Assembly (NCBI GenBank): GCA_023229545.1
Contig: JALNZB010000012.1
Span: forward strand, 14,357-78,356
Source of the DNA: Sulfuritalea sp.
GTDB taxonomy: Bacteria; Pseudomonadota; Gammaproteobacteria; Burkholderiales; Rhodocyclaceae
Length of the DNA stretch: 64,000 nucleotides
Reading direction: 5' to 3'
The notes under the pieces are model-generated. The model was not told where the DNA came from. It saw only the letters and a program-made list of their open reading frames with translations, and searched no databases. Made by a program: the position numbers and the translations under genes. Positions within the stretch are counted from its first letter, which is position 1. Every line of letters begins with the position of its first letter. This document shows positions 20,223 through 29,360 of this stretch, one piece after another.

Positions 20223-20867
20223 GTGGAAGATCCAAGCCACCCCCGCCAACGCCGCAAGGAAGCGCGTCCCGCCGAACTCATGGCGGCGGCGCTGGAGTTG
20301 TTTGTCGAAAAGGGATTCGCCGGTACCCGGCTGGAGGATGTGGCGGCGCGCGCTGGCGTGTCCAAGGGCACGCTGTATCTCTACTTCGACAGTAAGGAAG
20401 CGCTGTTCAAGGCCGTGATCCAGGAAGGCATCGTGCCGATTCTCGAAGAGGGCGCGGGGCTGGTCGATAATTTCGCGGGCAGCAGCGCCGACCTGCTGCG
20501 GGCGTTGATCGGCGAATGGTGGCAGCGCATCGGCAACACCCCTCTGGCCGGCGTGCCCAAACTGATGATCAGCGAATCCGGCAATTTTCCCGAACTGGCG
20601 ACCTACTACCACGACACGGTGATCGTGCGCGGCCGCGACCTGATGCGGCGCACGCTGCAACGGGGCGTCGCCTCCGGCGAGTTCCGCGACATCGACATCG
20701 AAACCGCAATCGATGTGATCTTCGCCCCGGTGCTGATGATGGTGATCTGGCGCCATTCGCTGGGGGCGTGCTGCGGCGCCAGCGCCAGGCACGATCCGCA
20801 GGCTTATCTGCAAACCCATTTCGACCTGGCCCTGAACGGCCTCGCCGCTTCGCGGAGTCCCGCATGA
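20223..20867 (+). CDS. TetR/AcrR-family repressor of the efflux operon
   Basis: A 214-residue regulator. The N-terminal helix-turn-helix is clear: LMAAALELFVEKGFAGTRLEDVAARAGVSKGTLYLYF, followed by SKEALFKAV. GTG 20223 is chosen. The longer TTG start at 20181 would place the promoter -10 box and operator inside the coding sequence. Its stop overlaps the start of the membrane fusion protein gene by four bases (ATGA). It probably senses a drug or hydrophobic ligand through its C-terminal domain and represses itself and the downstream pumps. Confidence 0.9.
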   Translation: MEDPSHPRQRRKEARPAELMAAALELFVEKGFAGTRLEDVAARAGVSKGTLYLYFDSKEALFKAVIQEGIVPILEEGAGLVDNFAGSSADLLRALIGEWWQRIGNTPLAGVPKLMISESGNFPELATYYHDTVIVRGRDLMRRTLQRGVASGEFRDIDIETAIDVIFAPVLMMVIWRHSLGACCGASARHDPQAYLQTHFDLALNGLAASRSPA

Positions 20868-21964
20868 TCCACGTCCAACGCCTGCTGTTTCCCGCCGCGC
20901 TTTTCCTCATCCTGAATCTCGCCGGCTGCGGCGAGACGCCCCGCGACGCGGCCCCTGCCGTGCCCGTCAAGCCCGCCCTGAGCGTGACGACGGTGGCGCC
21001 GCAACAGTTCGACTGGCCGCAGACGCTGAAGGCCGGCGGCAACGTCGTCGCCTGGCAGGAGGCCGTCATCGGCGCGGAGATCAGCAACTACCGGATCACC
21101 GAGGTGCGCGCCAATGTCGGCGACACGGTGAAAAAGGGCCAGGTGCTGGCGCGCATCGACGCCGACACCGTGCAGAGCGAACTGGCCGAGATCCGCGCCA
21201 GCGTCGCCGAGGCCGAGGCCGTCGTCGCCGAGACCCGCGCCAACCACGAGCGCGCCAAGCAACTGACGGCCAGGGGCTTCTACAGCCCGCAGCAGAACAC
21301 CCAGACGCAGACCGCCGCCGACACGGCGGCAGCGCGCCGCGACGCCGCCAAGGCGCGCTTGCAGTCGGCCGAACTCAGGCGCTCGCGCGCCAACGTCGCG
21401 GCGTCCGATGACGGCATCATTTCGGCGCGCAGCGCCACCGTCGGTACCCTGACCCAGCCGGGGCAGGAACTGTTCCGCCTGATCCGCGGCGGTCGGCTCG
21501 AATGGCGCGCCGAGGTCACTGCGGCCGAGCTGGTCCGCCTCAAGCCCGGGCAAGCGGCGACGCTGATCGGCCCGAACGGCGACGCGGTCGAGGGCGTGGT
21601 GCGCGCCGTGGCGCCGACCGTCGACCCGCAGACGCGCACCGCGCTGGTCTATGTCGACCTGCCGGCGGCGGCCGGCGGCGTTAGCGCCGGCATGTATGCG
21701 CGCGGCGAATTCCGCCTCGGCCAGAGTCCGGCGCTGACTCTGCCGCAGTCGGCCGTATTGTTGCGCGAAGGCTTCGCCTATGTCTATCGCGTCGACGGCG
21801 ACAAAGTGGCGCAGGTCAAGATCACCACCGGACGCCGCAATGGCGACCTGCTGGAAGTCGCCGGCATCGATGCCAAGGCACGCGTGGTGGCCGGCGGCGT
21901 AGGCTTCCTCGCCGACGGCGACACCGTCCGCGTCGTTCCCGCCCAACCCGCCGCCAAACAATGA
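20864..21964 (+). CDS. RND efflux periplasmic adaptor (membrane fusion protein), lipoprotein, first of two
   Basis: A 366-residue HlyD/AcrA-type adaptor. The signal sequence ends in a lipobox, LILNLAGC. The protein then shows the biotinyl-lipoyl half motif GDTVKKGQVLARID, a helical hairpin with EAEAVVAETRANHERAKQL and the second lipoyl strand DDGIISARSATVGTLTQPGQELF. A beta-barrel domain follows (LKPGQAATLIGPNGDAVEG). It overlaps tetR by four bases and the pump gene by four bases, so all three are one translation-coupled unit. Confidence 0.92.
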   Translation: MIHVQRLLFPAALFLILNLAGCGETPRDAAPAVPVKPALSVTTVAPQQFDWPQTLKAGGNVVAWQEAVIGAEISNYRITEVRANVGDTVKKGQVLARIDADTVQSELAEIRASVAEAEAVVAETRANHERAKQLTARGFYSPQQNTQTQTAADTAAARRDAAKARLQSAELRRSRANVAASDDGIISARSATVGTLTQPGQELFRLIRGGRLEWRAEVTAAELVRLKPGQAATLIGPNGDAVEGVVRAVAPTVDPQTRTALVYVDLPAAAGGVSAGMYARGEFRLGQSPALTLPQSAVLLREGFAYVYRVDGDKVAQVKITTGRRNGDLLEVAGIDAKARVVAGGVGFLADGDTVRVVPAQPAAKQ

Positions 21965-24900
21965 ACGTCTCCGCCTGGTCCATCCGCAACCCGATCCCGG
22001 CGGTGCTGCTGTTCGTCATGCTGACCCTGTTCGGCCTGATGGCCTTCAAGGCCATGAAGATCCAGCAGTTCATGGACATCGACCTGCCGATGGTGACGGT
22101 GACGGCGGCGTTGCCGGGCGCCGCGCCGGGGCAGATGGAGACCGAGGTCGCGCGCAAGATCGAGAACTCGGTGGCGACCTTGCAGGGCATCAAGCACATC
22201 TACACCAAAGTGCAGGATGGCATCGTCATCGTCACCGTCGAATTCCGCCTGGAAAAGCCGACGCAGGAAGCCGTCGATGACGTGCGCGACGCGATTTCGC
22301 GCATCCGCGCCGACCTGCCGGGCGAACTCAAGGACCCGGTGATCGCCCGGGTGAATCTGTCCGGCGTGCCCATCCTGACCTATACGGTCGCCTCGCAGCG
22401 CATGGACGACGAGGCGCTGTCCTGGTTCGTCGACAACACGGTGACCAAGGCCATGCTGGCGGTGCGCGGCGTCGGTGCCGTCGCCCGCGTCGGCGGCGTC
22501 ACGCGCGAGGTGCGGGTCGAGCTCGATCCGGCGCGGTTGCTGGCGTTGCGCGCCACCGCCGCCGATGTCTCGCGCCAGTTGCGGCAGATCCAGCAGGAGG
22601 CCTCGGGAGGCAGGGCCGATGTCGGCGGCGCCGAGCAGTCGGTGCGCACCATCGCCACGGTGCAATCGGCCGCGGAAATCGGCGCCATGGAAATCGCGCT
22701 GGCCGACGGCCGCCGCATCCGTCTCGACGAGTTGGCGACGGTAGCCGACACGGTGGCCGAGCAACGCTCGGCGGCGCTGCTCAACGGCAAGCCGGTGGTC
22801 GGCTTCGAGATCGTCAGGAGCCGCGGCGCCGGCGAGGTCGAAGTGGCCGACGGCGTGCATGCCGCGCTGGCAAAGCTGAAGACGGAACATCCCGACATCA
22901 CCGTCACCGAGGCATTCAACTTCGTCGACCCGGTGATCGAGAACTTCGAGGGTTCGATGGCGCTGCTGATCGAGGGCGCCCTGCTCGCCGTGCTGGTGGT
23001 CTGGCTGTTCCTGCGCGACGGCCGCGCCACTTTCGTCTCGGCCGCGGCGCTGCCGCTGTCGGCCATTCCGACCTTCGGCGTGATGTACCTGGTGGGCTTC
23101 ACGCTCAACATCGTGACGCTGCTGTCGATGTCGCTGGTGGTCGGCATCCTGGTCGACGACGCCATCGTCGAGATCGAGAACATCATGCGCCACCTGCGCA
23201 TGGGCAAGACGCCCTATCAGGCGGCGATGGAGGCGGCCGACGAGATCGGTCTGGCGGTGATCGCCACGACGTTTACCCTCATCGCCGTGTTTCTGCCCAC
23301 CGCCTTCATGGGCGGCGTGGCCGGCAAGTTCTTCGTCCAGTTCGGCTGGACCGCGGCCATCGCGGTGTTCATCTCGCTGGTGGTGGCGCGCATGCTGACA
23401 CCGATGATGGCGGCCTACATCCTGCGCCCCCCGCGTAAGGACTACCACGAGCCGCGTTGGCTGACGCTGTATGGCGGTTGGGCGGCGTGGTGCCTGGCGA
23501 ACCGGGTGAAGACCCTGCTCGCGACGCTGGCCTTTTTCGGCGGCACCTTCGCCTTGGTGCCGCTTCTGCCCACCGGCTTCATGCCGCCGGACGACCTGTC
23601 GCAGACGCAGGCCTACATTTCACTGCAGCCGGGCAGCACCTTCAAGGAAACCTTCGCCGTCGCCGAGGCCGCGCGCCGCATCGTCGAGAAAAATCCGCAT
23701 GTGAAGATGGTCTACACGGCGATCGGCGGCGGCGCGGCCGGCTCGGACCCCTTCGCGCCGCGCGGCGCGGCCGAGGTGCGCAAGGCGACGCTGACCATTA
23801 ACCTGACGCCGCGCAAGCAGCGCGGCGGCATCAAGAAGCAGGCGCTGGAGAACGAGTTGCGCGAGGCGCTGGCGGTACTGCCGGGCGTGCAGGTCAAGGT
23901 CGGCCTGGGCGGCTCCAACGAGAAATACGTGCTGGTGCTGGCCAGCGAGAACGGCGCCCTGCTGGCCGAGCATGCGCGCACGGTGGAGCGGGAACTGCGC
24001 ACCCTGCCGGGCATCGGCGCCATCACCACCACGGCGAGCCTGACGCGCCCCGAATTGGTGGTACGTCCCGACTTCGCGCGCATGGCCGACCTCGGCGTCA
24101 CCTCGGCGGCAATCGCCGACGTGCTGCGCATCGCCACCGCCGGCGACTATGACCAGAGCATCGCCAAGCTCAACCTCGCCCAGCGCCAGGTGCCGATTGT
24201 CGTCATGCTGCCGCCCGAGGCCCGCCAGGACCTGAGCCTGCTGGAACGGCTGACCGTGCCGGGCAAGCACGGCCCGGTGATGATCGGCGCCGTCGCCGCC
24301 CTGTCGATCACCGGCGGCCCGGCCGAGATCGACCGCTACGACCGCCTGCGCAACATCAATTTCGACATCGAGCTCAACGGCCAGCCGCTGGGCGAGGTCG
24401 AGAAGCAGGCGCTGGCGCTGCCCAGCCTGAAAAACCTGCCGCCGGGCATCCTGCAAACCGTGGTCGGCGATGCCGAGGCGATGGCCGAGCTGTTCCAGAG
24501 CTTCGGCCTGGCCATGCTGACCGGCGTGCTGTGCATCTACGTGGTGCTGGTGCTGCTGTTCAAGGATTTCGTGCAGCCGGCCACCATCCTCGCCGCGCTG
24601 GTGCTGTCGGTGCCGGGCGCCTTCCTCGCGCTGTTTGTGACGCAGTCGGCGCTGTCGATGCCCTCGATGATCGGGCTCATCATGCTGATGGGCATCGCCA
24701 CCAAGAACTCGATCCTGCTCATCGACTACGTCGTGCTGGCCCGTCGCGAGCACGGCCTCGACCGCTGGCATGCGCTGCTCGACGCGTGCAGCAAGCGCGC
24801 CCGGCCCATCGTCATGACCACGGTCGCCATGGGCGCCGGCATGACGCCGATCGCTATCGGTCTCGGTACCGATCCGAGTTTTCGCGCGCCGATGGCCATC

Positions 24901-25023
24901 GTCGTCATCGGCGGACTGATCACCTCGACCTTCCTCAGTCTGCTGGTGATCCCCGTGGTGTTCACCTATGTCGACGACCTTGTCCATCGCGTGCAGGGGC
25001 TGCTGCCCAAGCCGCACGCCTGA
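21961..25023 (+). CDS. RND multidrug-type efflux pump, first of two
   Basis: A 1020-residue inner-membrane proton antiporter with the usual twelve membrane helices. It has the N-terminal RNPIPAVLLFVMLTLFGL helix, the two large periplasmic loops, and the proton-relay block LLSMSLVVGILVDDAIVEIENI with the Asp pair in helix 4. Helix 6 (FTLIAVFLPTAFMGGVAGKFF) and IMLMGIATKNSILLIDYV follow. The adaptor partner is directly upstream (four-base overlap), and a second adaptor/pump pair follows immediately. The substrate cannot be read from the sequence. Confidence 0.93.
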   Translation: MNVSAWSIRNPIPAVLLFVMLTLFGLMAFKAMKIQQFMDIDLPMVTVTAALPGAAPGQMETEVARKIENSVATLQGIKHIYTKVQDGIVIVTVEFRLEKPTQEAVDDVRDAISRIRADLPGELKDPVIARVNLSGVPILTYTVASQRMDDEALSWFVDNTVTKAMLAVRGVGAVARVGGVTREVRVELDPARLLALRATAADVSRQLRQIQQEASGGRADVGGAEQSVRTIATVQSAAEIGAMEIALADGRRIRLDELATVADTVAEQRSAALLNGKPVVGFEIVRSRGAGEVEVADGVHAALAKLKTEHPDITVTEAFNFVDPVIENFEGSMALLIEGALLAVLVVWLFLRDGRATFVSAAALPLSAIPTFGVMYLVGFTLNIVTLLSMSLVVGILVDDAIVEIENIMRHLRMGKTPYQAAMEAADEIGLAVIATTFTLIAVFLPTAFMGGVAGKFFVQFGWTAAIAVFISLVVARMLTPMMAAYILRPPRKDYHEPRWLTLYGGWAAWCLANRVKTLLATLAFFGGTFALVPLLPTGFMPPDDLSQTQAYISLQPGSTFKETFAVAEAARRIVEKNPHVKMVYTAIGGGAAGSDPFAPRGAAEVRKATLTINLTPRKQRGGIKKQALENELREALAVLPGVQVKVGLGGSNEKYVLVLASENGALLAEHARTVERELRTLPGIGAITTTASLTRPELVVRPDFARMADLGVTSAAIADVLRIATAGDYDQSIAKLNLAQRQVPIVVMLPPEARQDLSLLERLTVPGKHGPVMIGAVAALSITGGPAEIDRYDRLRNINFDIELNGQPLGEVEKQALALPSLKNLPPGILQTVVGDAEAMAELFQSFGLAMLTGVLCIYVVLVLLFKDFVQPATILAALVLSVPGAFLALFVTQSALSMPSMIGLIMLMGIATKNSILLIDYVVLARREHGLDRWHALLDACSKRARPIVMTTVAMGAGMTPIAIGLGTDPSFRAPMAIVVIGGLITSTFLSLLVIPVVFTYVDDLVHRVQGLLPKPHA

Positions 25024-25033
25024 AGGAGCATTC

Positions 25034-26173
25034 ATGAGAAGCGCAGCTTTCCTCCTGGTTCTTCCCTTGCTCGCTGCTTGTGGCGAAGCGCCACCGCCTC
25101 CGGCGGCACCCAAGCTGGTGAGAACCACAATAGTCGGCGCTGGCGCGCCTTGCGTACCTGGGAATCCGCTTTGCGGGCAGGTAACGGCAGACGGCACGCA
25201 GCGCAGCTACAGCGGCGAGGTGCGGGCGCGCATCGAAACTACGCTGGGATTTCGCATCGCCGGCAAGATCGTCGAGCGCCGCGTCGATGCCGGCACGGTG
25301 GTGAAGGCCGGGCAGGTGCTGGCGCGCCTCGATCCGTCCGACGCCGGGTTGCAAGCGACACAGGCCGAGGCGCAGCGCAGCCTGGCGGCGGCGGAACTGG
25401 CGCGCTACCGCGACCTGAAGGCGAAGAACTTCATCAGCGCATCGGCCCTCGACGCCAAGGAAACCGCCTTCAAGGCTGCCGACGCGCAGGCGGCGCTGGC
25501 CAAAAACCAGACCGCCTACACCAGCCTGGTCGCCGACCGCGCCGGCGTCATCGGCCAGGTGCTGGCCGAGCCGGGTCAGGTGGTCAGCGTCGGTCAGGCT
25601 GTGTTCCGCCTGACGCCGGACGGCGAACGCGAAGTCGCCATCGCCTTGCCGGAAGGCGAAGTCGCCGGCTTCAAGCCCGGCCAGGCGGCGGAAGTGACGT
25701 TTTGGGCCACTCCGGGTGCGTCGATGAAGCCGCTGGCGGGGCGTCTGCGCGAAATTTCGCCGGTGGCCGACGCGGTAACCCGCACCTATGCCGCACGCAT
25801 CAGCCTGCCGGGCGCCGACCCGCGCCTGCCGCTGGGCATGACCGCCACGGTGCGTTTTCTCGCGTCGGGTGCCTCGGGTGCCTCGGGTGCACCGGGCGCG
25901 CCGGGCGCGACGCGGCTGCTGGTGCCGCTGACGGCGATTTTTCAGCAGGGCAATCAGGCGGCGGTGTGGAAAGTCGGTGCTGACGGCACGGTGACATTGC
26001 AGGCGGTCACGGTCGCCGCATTCACCGACAGAGGCGCGCTCGTGGTTGCCGGTTTGAACGGAGGCGAGCAGATCGTCACGGGCGGCGTTAATCTGCTCAC
26101 CGCCGGTGAAAAGGTGCGCGTTGCTACGCCGGCTGCGCCGACCATGCCGGTCGCGTCAGCGGCAACGAAATGA
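25034..26173 (+). CDS. RND efflux periplasmic adaptor, lipoprotein, second
   Basis: A 379-residue adaptor starting at ATG 25034 with AAGGAG six bases upstream. The lipobox is LPLLAAC. The lipoyl motif is GTVVKAGQVLARLDPSD, and GVIGQVLAEPGQVVSVGQAVF follows. Two oddities are visible. A stretch of about 18 residues (GAGAPCVPGNPLCGQVTADG) sits before the first conserved strand and is encoded by a dispersed-repeat copy plus an imperfect hairpin (25132-25190). A low-complexity ASGASGAPGAPGA loop comes from short tandem repeats near 25866-25915. Its stop overlaps the second pump by four bases. Confidence 0.9.
   Translation: MRSAAFLLVLPLLAACGEAPPPPAAPKLVRTTIVGAGAPCVPGNPLCGQVTADGTQRSYSGEVRARIETTLGFRIAGKIVERRVDAGTVVKAGQVLARLDPSDAGLQATQAEAQRSLAAAELARYRDLKAKNFISASALDAKETAFKAADAQAALAKNQTAYTSLVADRAGVIGQVLAEPGQVVSVGQAVFRLTPDGEREVAIALPEGEVAGFKPGQAAEVTFWATPGASMKPLAGRLREISPVADAVTRTYAARISLPGADPRLPLGMTATVRFLASGASGASGAPGAPGATRLLVPLTAIFQQGNQAAVWKVGADGTVTLQAVTVAAFTDRGALVVAGLNGGEQIVTGGVNLLTAGEKVRVATPAAPTMPVASAATK
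25132..25147 (+). repeat. dispersed short repeat, copy 5 (partial, inside second adaptor gene)
   Basis: AGTCGGCGCTGGCGCG matches the first half of the element and encodes VGAGA. An imperfect hairpin (TACCTG 25155-25160, CAGGTA 25178-25183, with CGC-TTT-GCG at its tip) follows. Further on comes AGACGGCACG at about 25190, as if the element had been split by the hairpin. Confidence 0.6.
25970..25993 (+). repeat. dispersed short repeat, copy 6 (inside second adaptor gene)
   Basis: AAAGTCGGTGCTGAC then GGCACGGTG, in frame as KVGADGTV. The VxxDG turn is found in natural adaptors, so part of the match may be family conservation, but the bases follow the repeat core closely. Confidence 0.6.
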
Positions 26174-29100
26174 AGCAGCTCAATCTCTCCGAGTGGGCGC
26201 TCAAGCACCAGCAGATGGTGCTGTATCTGATCGTCGTTTTCATGATCGGTGGCGTCATCTCGTTTCTCCAGCTCGGTCGCGCCGAAGATCCTGATTTCAC
26301 TTTCAAGGTCATGGTGGTGCGCACTCTGTGGCCGGGCGCCAGCGCCCAGCAGGTCGAGCAGCAACTGACCGAGCGCATTGAAAAGAAACTGTCCGAAACG
26401 CCCTGGGTGGATGTGCTGCGCACGGCCTCCCGACCGGGCGAATCGCTGACCATCGTTCTGCTCAAGGACTACACGCCGAAAACCGAGGTGGCGGAAGCCT
26501 GGCGCCAAGTGCGCAAGAAGCTCGACGATATTCGCTTCACCCTGCCGCCCGGCGTGCAGGGGCCCTTCCCCAACGATGAGTTCGGCGACATTCATATCAA
26601 GATATTCGCCCTGACCGCGCACGACGACAAGGCGGGCTACGGCATGGGCGACCTGCGCCGCGAGGCCGACCGGCTGGCGCGCGAACTGCGCCGCGTGCCG
26701 GACGTGAAAAAGATCGAACTGATCGGCGTGCAGGACGAAAAAATCTACATCGACGTCAGCCCGGCGCGCCTTGCCGCCATGGGTCTGGTGCCGATCCAGG
26801 TGTTCGACGCCTTGCAGCGACAGAACGCCATGGTGCCCGCCGGCCATGTCGAAACCGAATCGGATCGCGTGCGCCTGCGTGTTTCCGGCCCCTTCGACAG
26901 CGTCGAGGCGCTGCGCGACGCGACGCTGGCGGTCGGCGGCCGGGCTTTCCGGCTGGGCGACATCGCCCGCGTCACACGCGGCCTGGCCGATCCGCCGCAA
27001 CCGCGGATGCGCGTGGCGGGGCGCGAGGCGATAGGTCTTGGCGTGGTGATGGCCAAGGGCGGCAATGTCATCAGCCTCGGCGAGAATCTGAGCGCGGCCA
27101 TGAACCAGTTGAAAAAGGATCTGCCGCTGGGCATCGACGTGCATGTGGTGGCCGATCAGCCGGAGGTCGTCAAGACCTCGCTCAACCTGTTCGTCAAGAC
27201 CCTGGGCGAGGCGATACTCATCGTCCTCGCGGTATCTTTCCTCAGCTTGGGCTGGCGCACCGGCACCGTCGTGGCGCTGTCGATTCCGCTGGTGCTGGCG
27301 ATCACCTTCCTCGCCATGAAAGCCTTCGGCATCGACTTGCAGCGCATTTCGCTGGGCGCGCTGGTGATTTCGCTGGGCCTCCTGGTCGATGACGCCATCA
27401 TCGCGGCGGAAATGATGGTAGTGAAAATGGAGCAGGGCTGGGACCGCTTCAAGGCGGCCACCTTCGCCTACACCTCGACGGCGTTTCCGATGCTGACGGG
27501 GACGCTGATCACGGCGGCGGGCTTCACCCCGGTCGGCTTCGCCAAGTCAGCCGCCGGCGAATACACCTTCTCGATTTTTGCCGTGGTCACCATCGCGCTC
27601 ATGGTGTCGTGGATCGTCGCCGTGGTGTTCACGCCTTATCTCGGCTACAAGCTGCTCGACCCGGTCAAGTTGCGCGCCATCGGCGAAAAGCACGGTGGCG
27701 ATATCTACGACTCGCCCTTCTATCGCCGTTTCCGCGCCCTGGTGGTGTGGTGCCTGCGCCACCGCTGGCTGGTGATATTCGCCACGGTGGCCGTGTTTGC
27801 GCTGTCCCTTGCGGCCTTCAACAAGGGCGTGCAGAAGCAGTTCTTCCCGTCCGCCAGCCGGCCCGAGCTGATGGTCGACATCTGGCTGCCGCAAGGCGCT
27901 TCGCTGAAGGCCACCGAGCGCGAGGTCAAGCGCGTCGAGGCCCTGATCGACAAGGACAATGGCATCGCCTCCTGGTCGTCCTACATCGGCAACGGCGCGC
28001 CGCGCTTCTTCCTGTCGCTCGACCAGCAGTTGTTCGCCGACAATTTCGGGCAGATGGTGATCGTCACCAAGGGCCTGAAGGAGCGGGAAGAGGTCAAGAA
28101 CAAACTGGAAGCCGCGTTCGACGCGCCAGACGGCTCCTGGTCGCACCTGCGGCTGCGCGTGGTGCGGCTGGAAAACGGGCCGCCGGTCGGCTACCCGGTG
28201 CAGTTTCGCATCCTCGGCGAGGATCTCGCCGCCTTGCGCGATGGTGCGGAAAGCATTTCGACCGTGATGCGCGCCCATCCCAACCTGCGCAACGTGAACT
28301 TCGACTGGAATGACCGCGTCAAGTCGGTGCGGGTCGAGATCGACCAGGCCCGCGCTCGCGCGTTGGGCGTCTCCAGCCAGGATGTGGCGTTGACCCTGCA
28401 GGGCTGGCTGGTGGGCGCCAGCGTGACGCAGTTCCGCGAGAACGACCAGTTGATCGACGTGGTCTGGCGCGCCGGCGCCGAGCGAGGGTTGGAAGGTTCG
28501 GCCGATCCGCGCACGCTGACCCGGCTCCCCGATCTCGACATCGTGGCCAGCAGCGGGCGGCATATCCCGCTGGCGCAGGTGGCGCGGCTGGTGCCGGTGC
28601 TCGAAGAAGGGCTGATCTGGCGGCGCGACCGGCTGCCGACCATCACCGTCCGCGCCGATATAGTCGGCAGCATGCAGCCGCAAGCGGCTTCGGTGCAGAT
28701 CGATCAGCAACTGGCTACTCTGAAGGCCAGGCTGCCGCCCGGTTTCCGCATCGAAACCGGCGGTTCGGTCGAAGAATCGGCCAAGGGCGAAAACTCGATC
28801 AAGGCGGTGGTGCCGCTGATGATCGTCGGCGTCATCACCCTGCTGATGATCCAGTTGCAGAGCATCAGCCGCACGATCATGGTGCTGCTCACCGCGCCGC
28901 TGGGCCTGATCGGCGTGACGCTGGCGCTGCTGGTGTTCCGGGTGCCCTACGGCTTTGTCGCCAACCTCGGGGTGATCGCGCTGATGGGCATGATCCTGCG
29001 CAACTCGGTGATCCTGGTCGATCAGATCGAACAGGACGAGGACGCCGGCAAAAGTGAGTGGGAGGCCATCGTCGGCTCGACGGTGCGCCGTTTCCGTCCC

Positions 29101-29295
29101 ATCACGTTGACCGCGGCGGCGGCGGTGCTGGCCATGATTCCGCTGACCCGGCAGGTGTTCTGGGGGCCGATGGCGGTGGCGATCATGGGCGGACTGATCG
29201 TCGCCACGGCGCTGACCTGCCTGTTCCTGCCGGCCCTGTATGCGGCGTGGTTCAGGGTGCAGGAGCCGGGCGTCGACTCCGGCGCCGAGGCGTAG
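26170..29295 (+). CDS. RND efflux pump, second
   Basis: A 1041-residue RND transporter. The N-terminal helix is LSEWALKHQQMVLYLIVVFMIGG. The proton-relay helix is SLGALVISLGLLVDDAIIAAEMMVVKME, and the C-terminal half repeats the pattern with LGVIALMGMILRNSVILVDQIE. The KHQQM and AEDPDFTFKVMVV text places it in a different branch from the first pump. It overlaps its adaptor by four bases. An outer membrane TolC-type protein is encoded further down at 30370 after two small genes, and could serve one or both pumps. Confidence 0.93.
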   Translation: MKQLNLSEWALKHQQMVLYLIVVFMIGGVISFLQLGRAEDPDFTFKVMVVRTLWPGASAQQVEQQLTERIEKKLSETPWVDVLRTASRPGESLTIVLLKDYTPKTEVAEAWRQVRKKLDDIRFTLPPGVQGPFPNDEFGDIHIKIFALTAHDDKAGYGMGDLRREADRLARELRRVPDVKKIELIGVQDEKIYIDVSPARLAAMGLVPIQVFDALQRQNAMVPAGHVETESDRVRLRVSGPFDSVEALRDATLAVGGRAFRLGDIARVTRGLADPPQPRMRVAGREAIGLGVVMAKGGNVISLGENLSAAMNQLKKDLPLGIDVHVVADQPEVVKTSLNLFVKTLGEAILIVLAVSFLSLGWRTGTVVALSIPLVLAITFLAMKAFGIDLQRISLGALVISLGLLVDDAIIAAEMMVVKMEQGWDRFKAATFAYTSTAFPMLTGTLITAAGFTPVGFAKSAAGEYTFSIFAVVTIALMVSWIVAVVFTPYLGYKLLDPVKLRAIGEKHGGDIYDSPFYRRFRALVVWCLRHRWLVIFATVAVFALSLAAFNKGVQKQFFPSASRPELMVDIWLPQGASLKATEREVKRVEALIDKDNGIASWSSYIGNGAPRFFLSLDQQLFADNFGQMVIVTKGLKEREEVKNKLEAAFDAPDGSWSHLRLRVVRLENGPPVGYPVQFRILGEDLAALRDGAESISTVMRAHPNLRNVNFDWNDRVKSVRVEIDQARARALGVSSQDVALTLQGWLVGASVTQFRENDQLIDVVWRAGAERGLEGSADPRTLTRLPDLDIVASSGRHIPLAQVARLVPVLEEGLIWRRDRLPTITVRADIVGSMQPQAASVQIDQQLATLKARLPPGFRIETGGSVEESAKGENSIKAVVPLMIVGVITLLMIQLQSISRTIMVLLTAPLGLIGVTLALLVFRVPYGFVANLGVIALMGMILRNSVILVDQIEQDEDAGKSEWEAIVGSTVRRFRPITLTAAAAVLAMIPLTRQVFWGPMAVAIMGGLIVATALTCLFLPALYAAWFRVQEPGVDSGAEA

Positions 29296-29336
29296 AATCC
29301 TGCCCTTCCCCGCGCTGACGACAAATTAGAAGCTGC

Positions 29337-29355
29337 TAATATGCAATTTTTGGAG
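29337..29355 (+). promoter_or_regulatory. candidate promoter -10 and ribosome binding site of the pcm-like gene
   Basis: TAATAT at 29337-29342, with a weak CTGACG 16 bases upstream, and TGGAG at 29351-29355 just before ATG 29361. This suggests that the methyltransferase, rhodanese and TolC genes can be transcribed apart from the pumps. Confidence 0.4.
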
Positions 29356-29360
29356 ATAGC

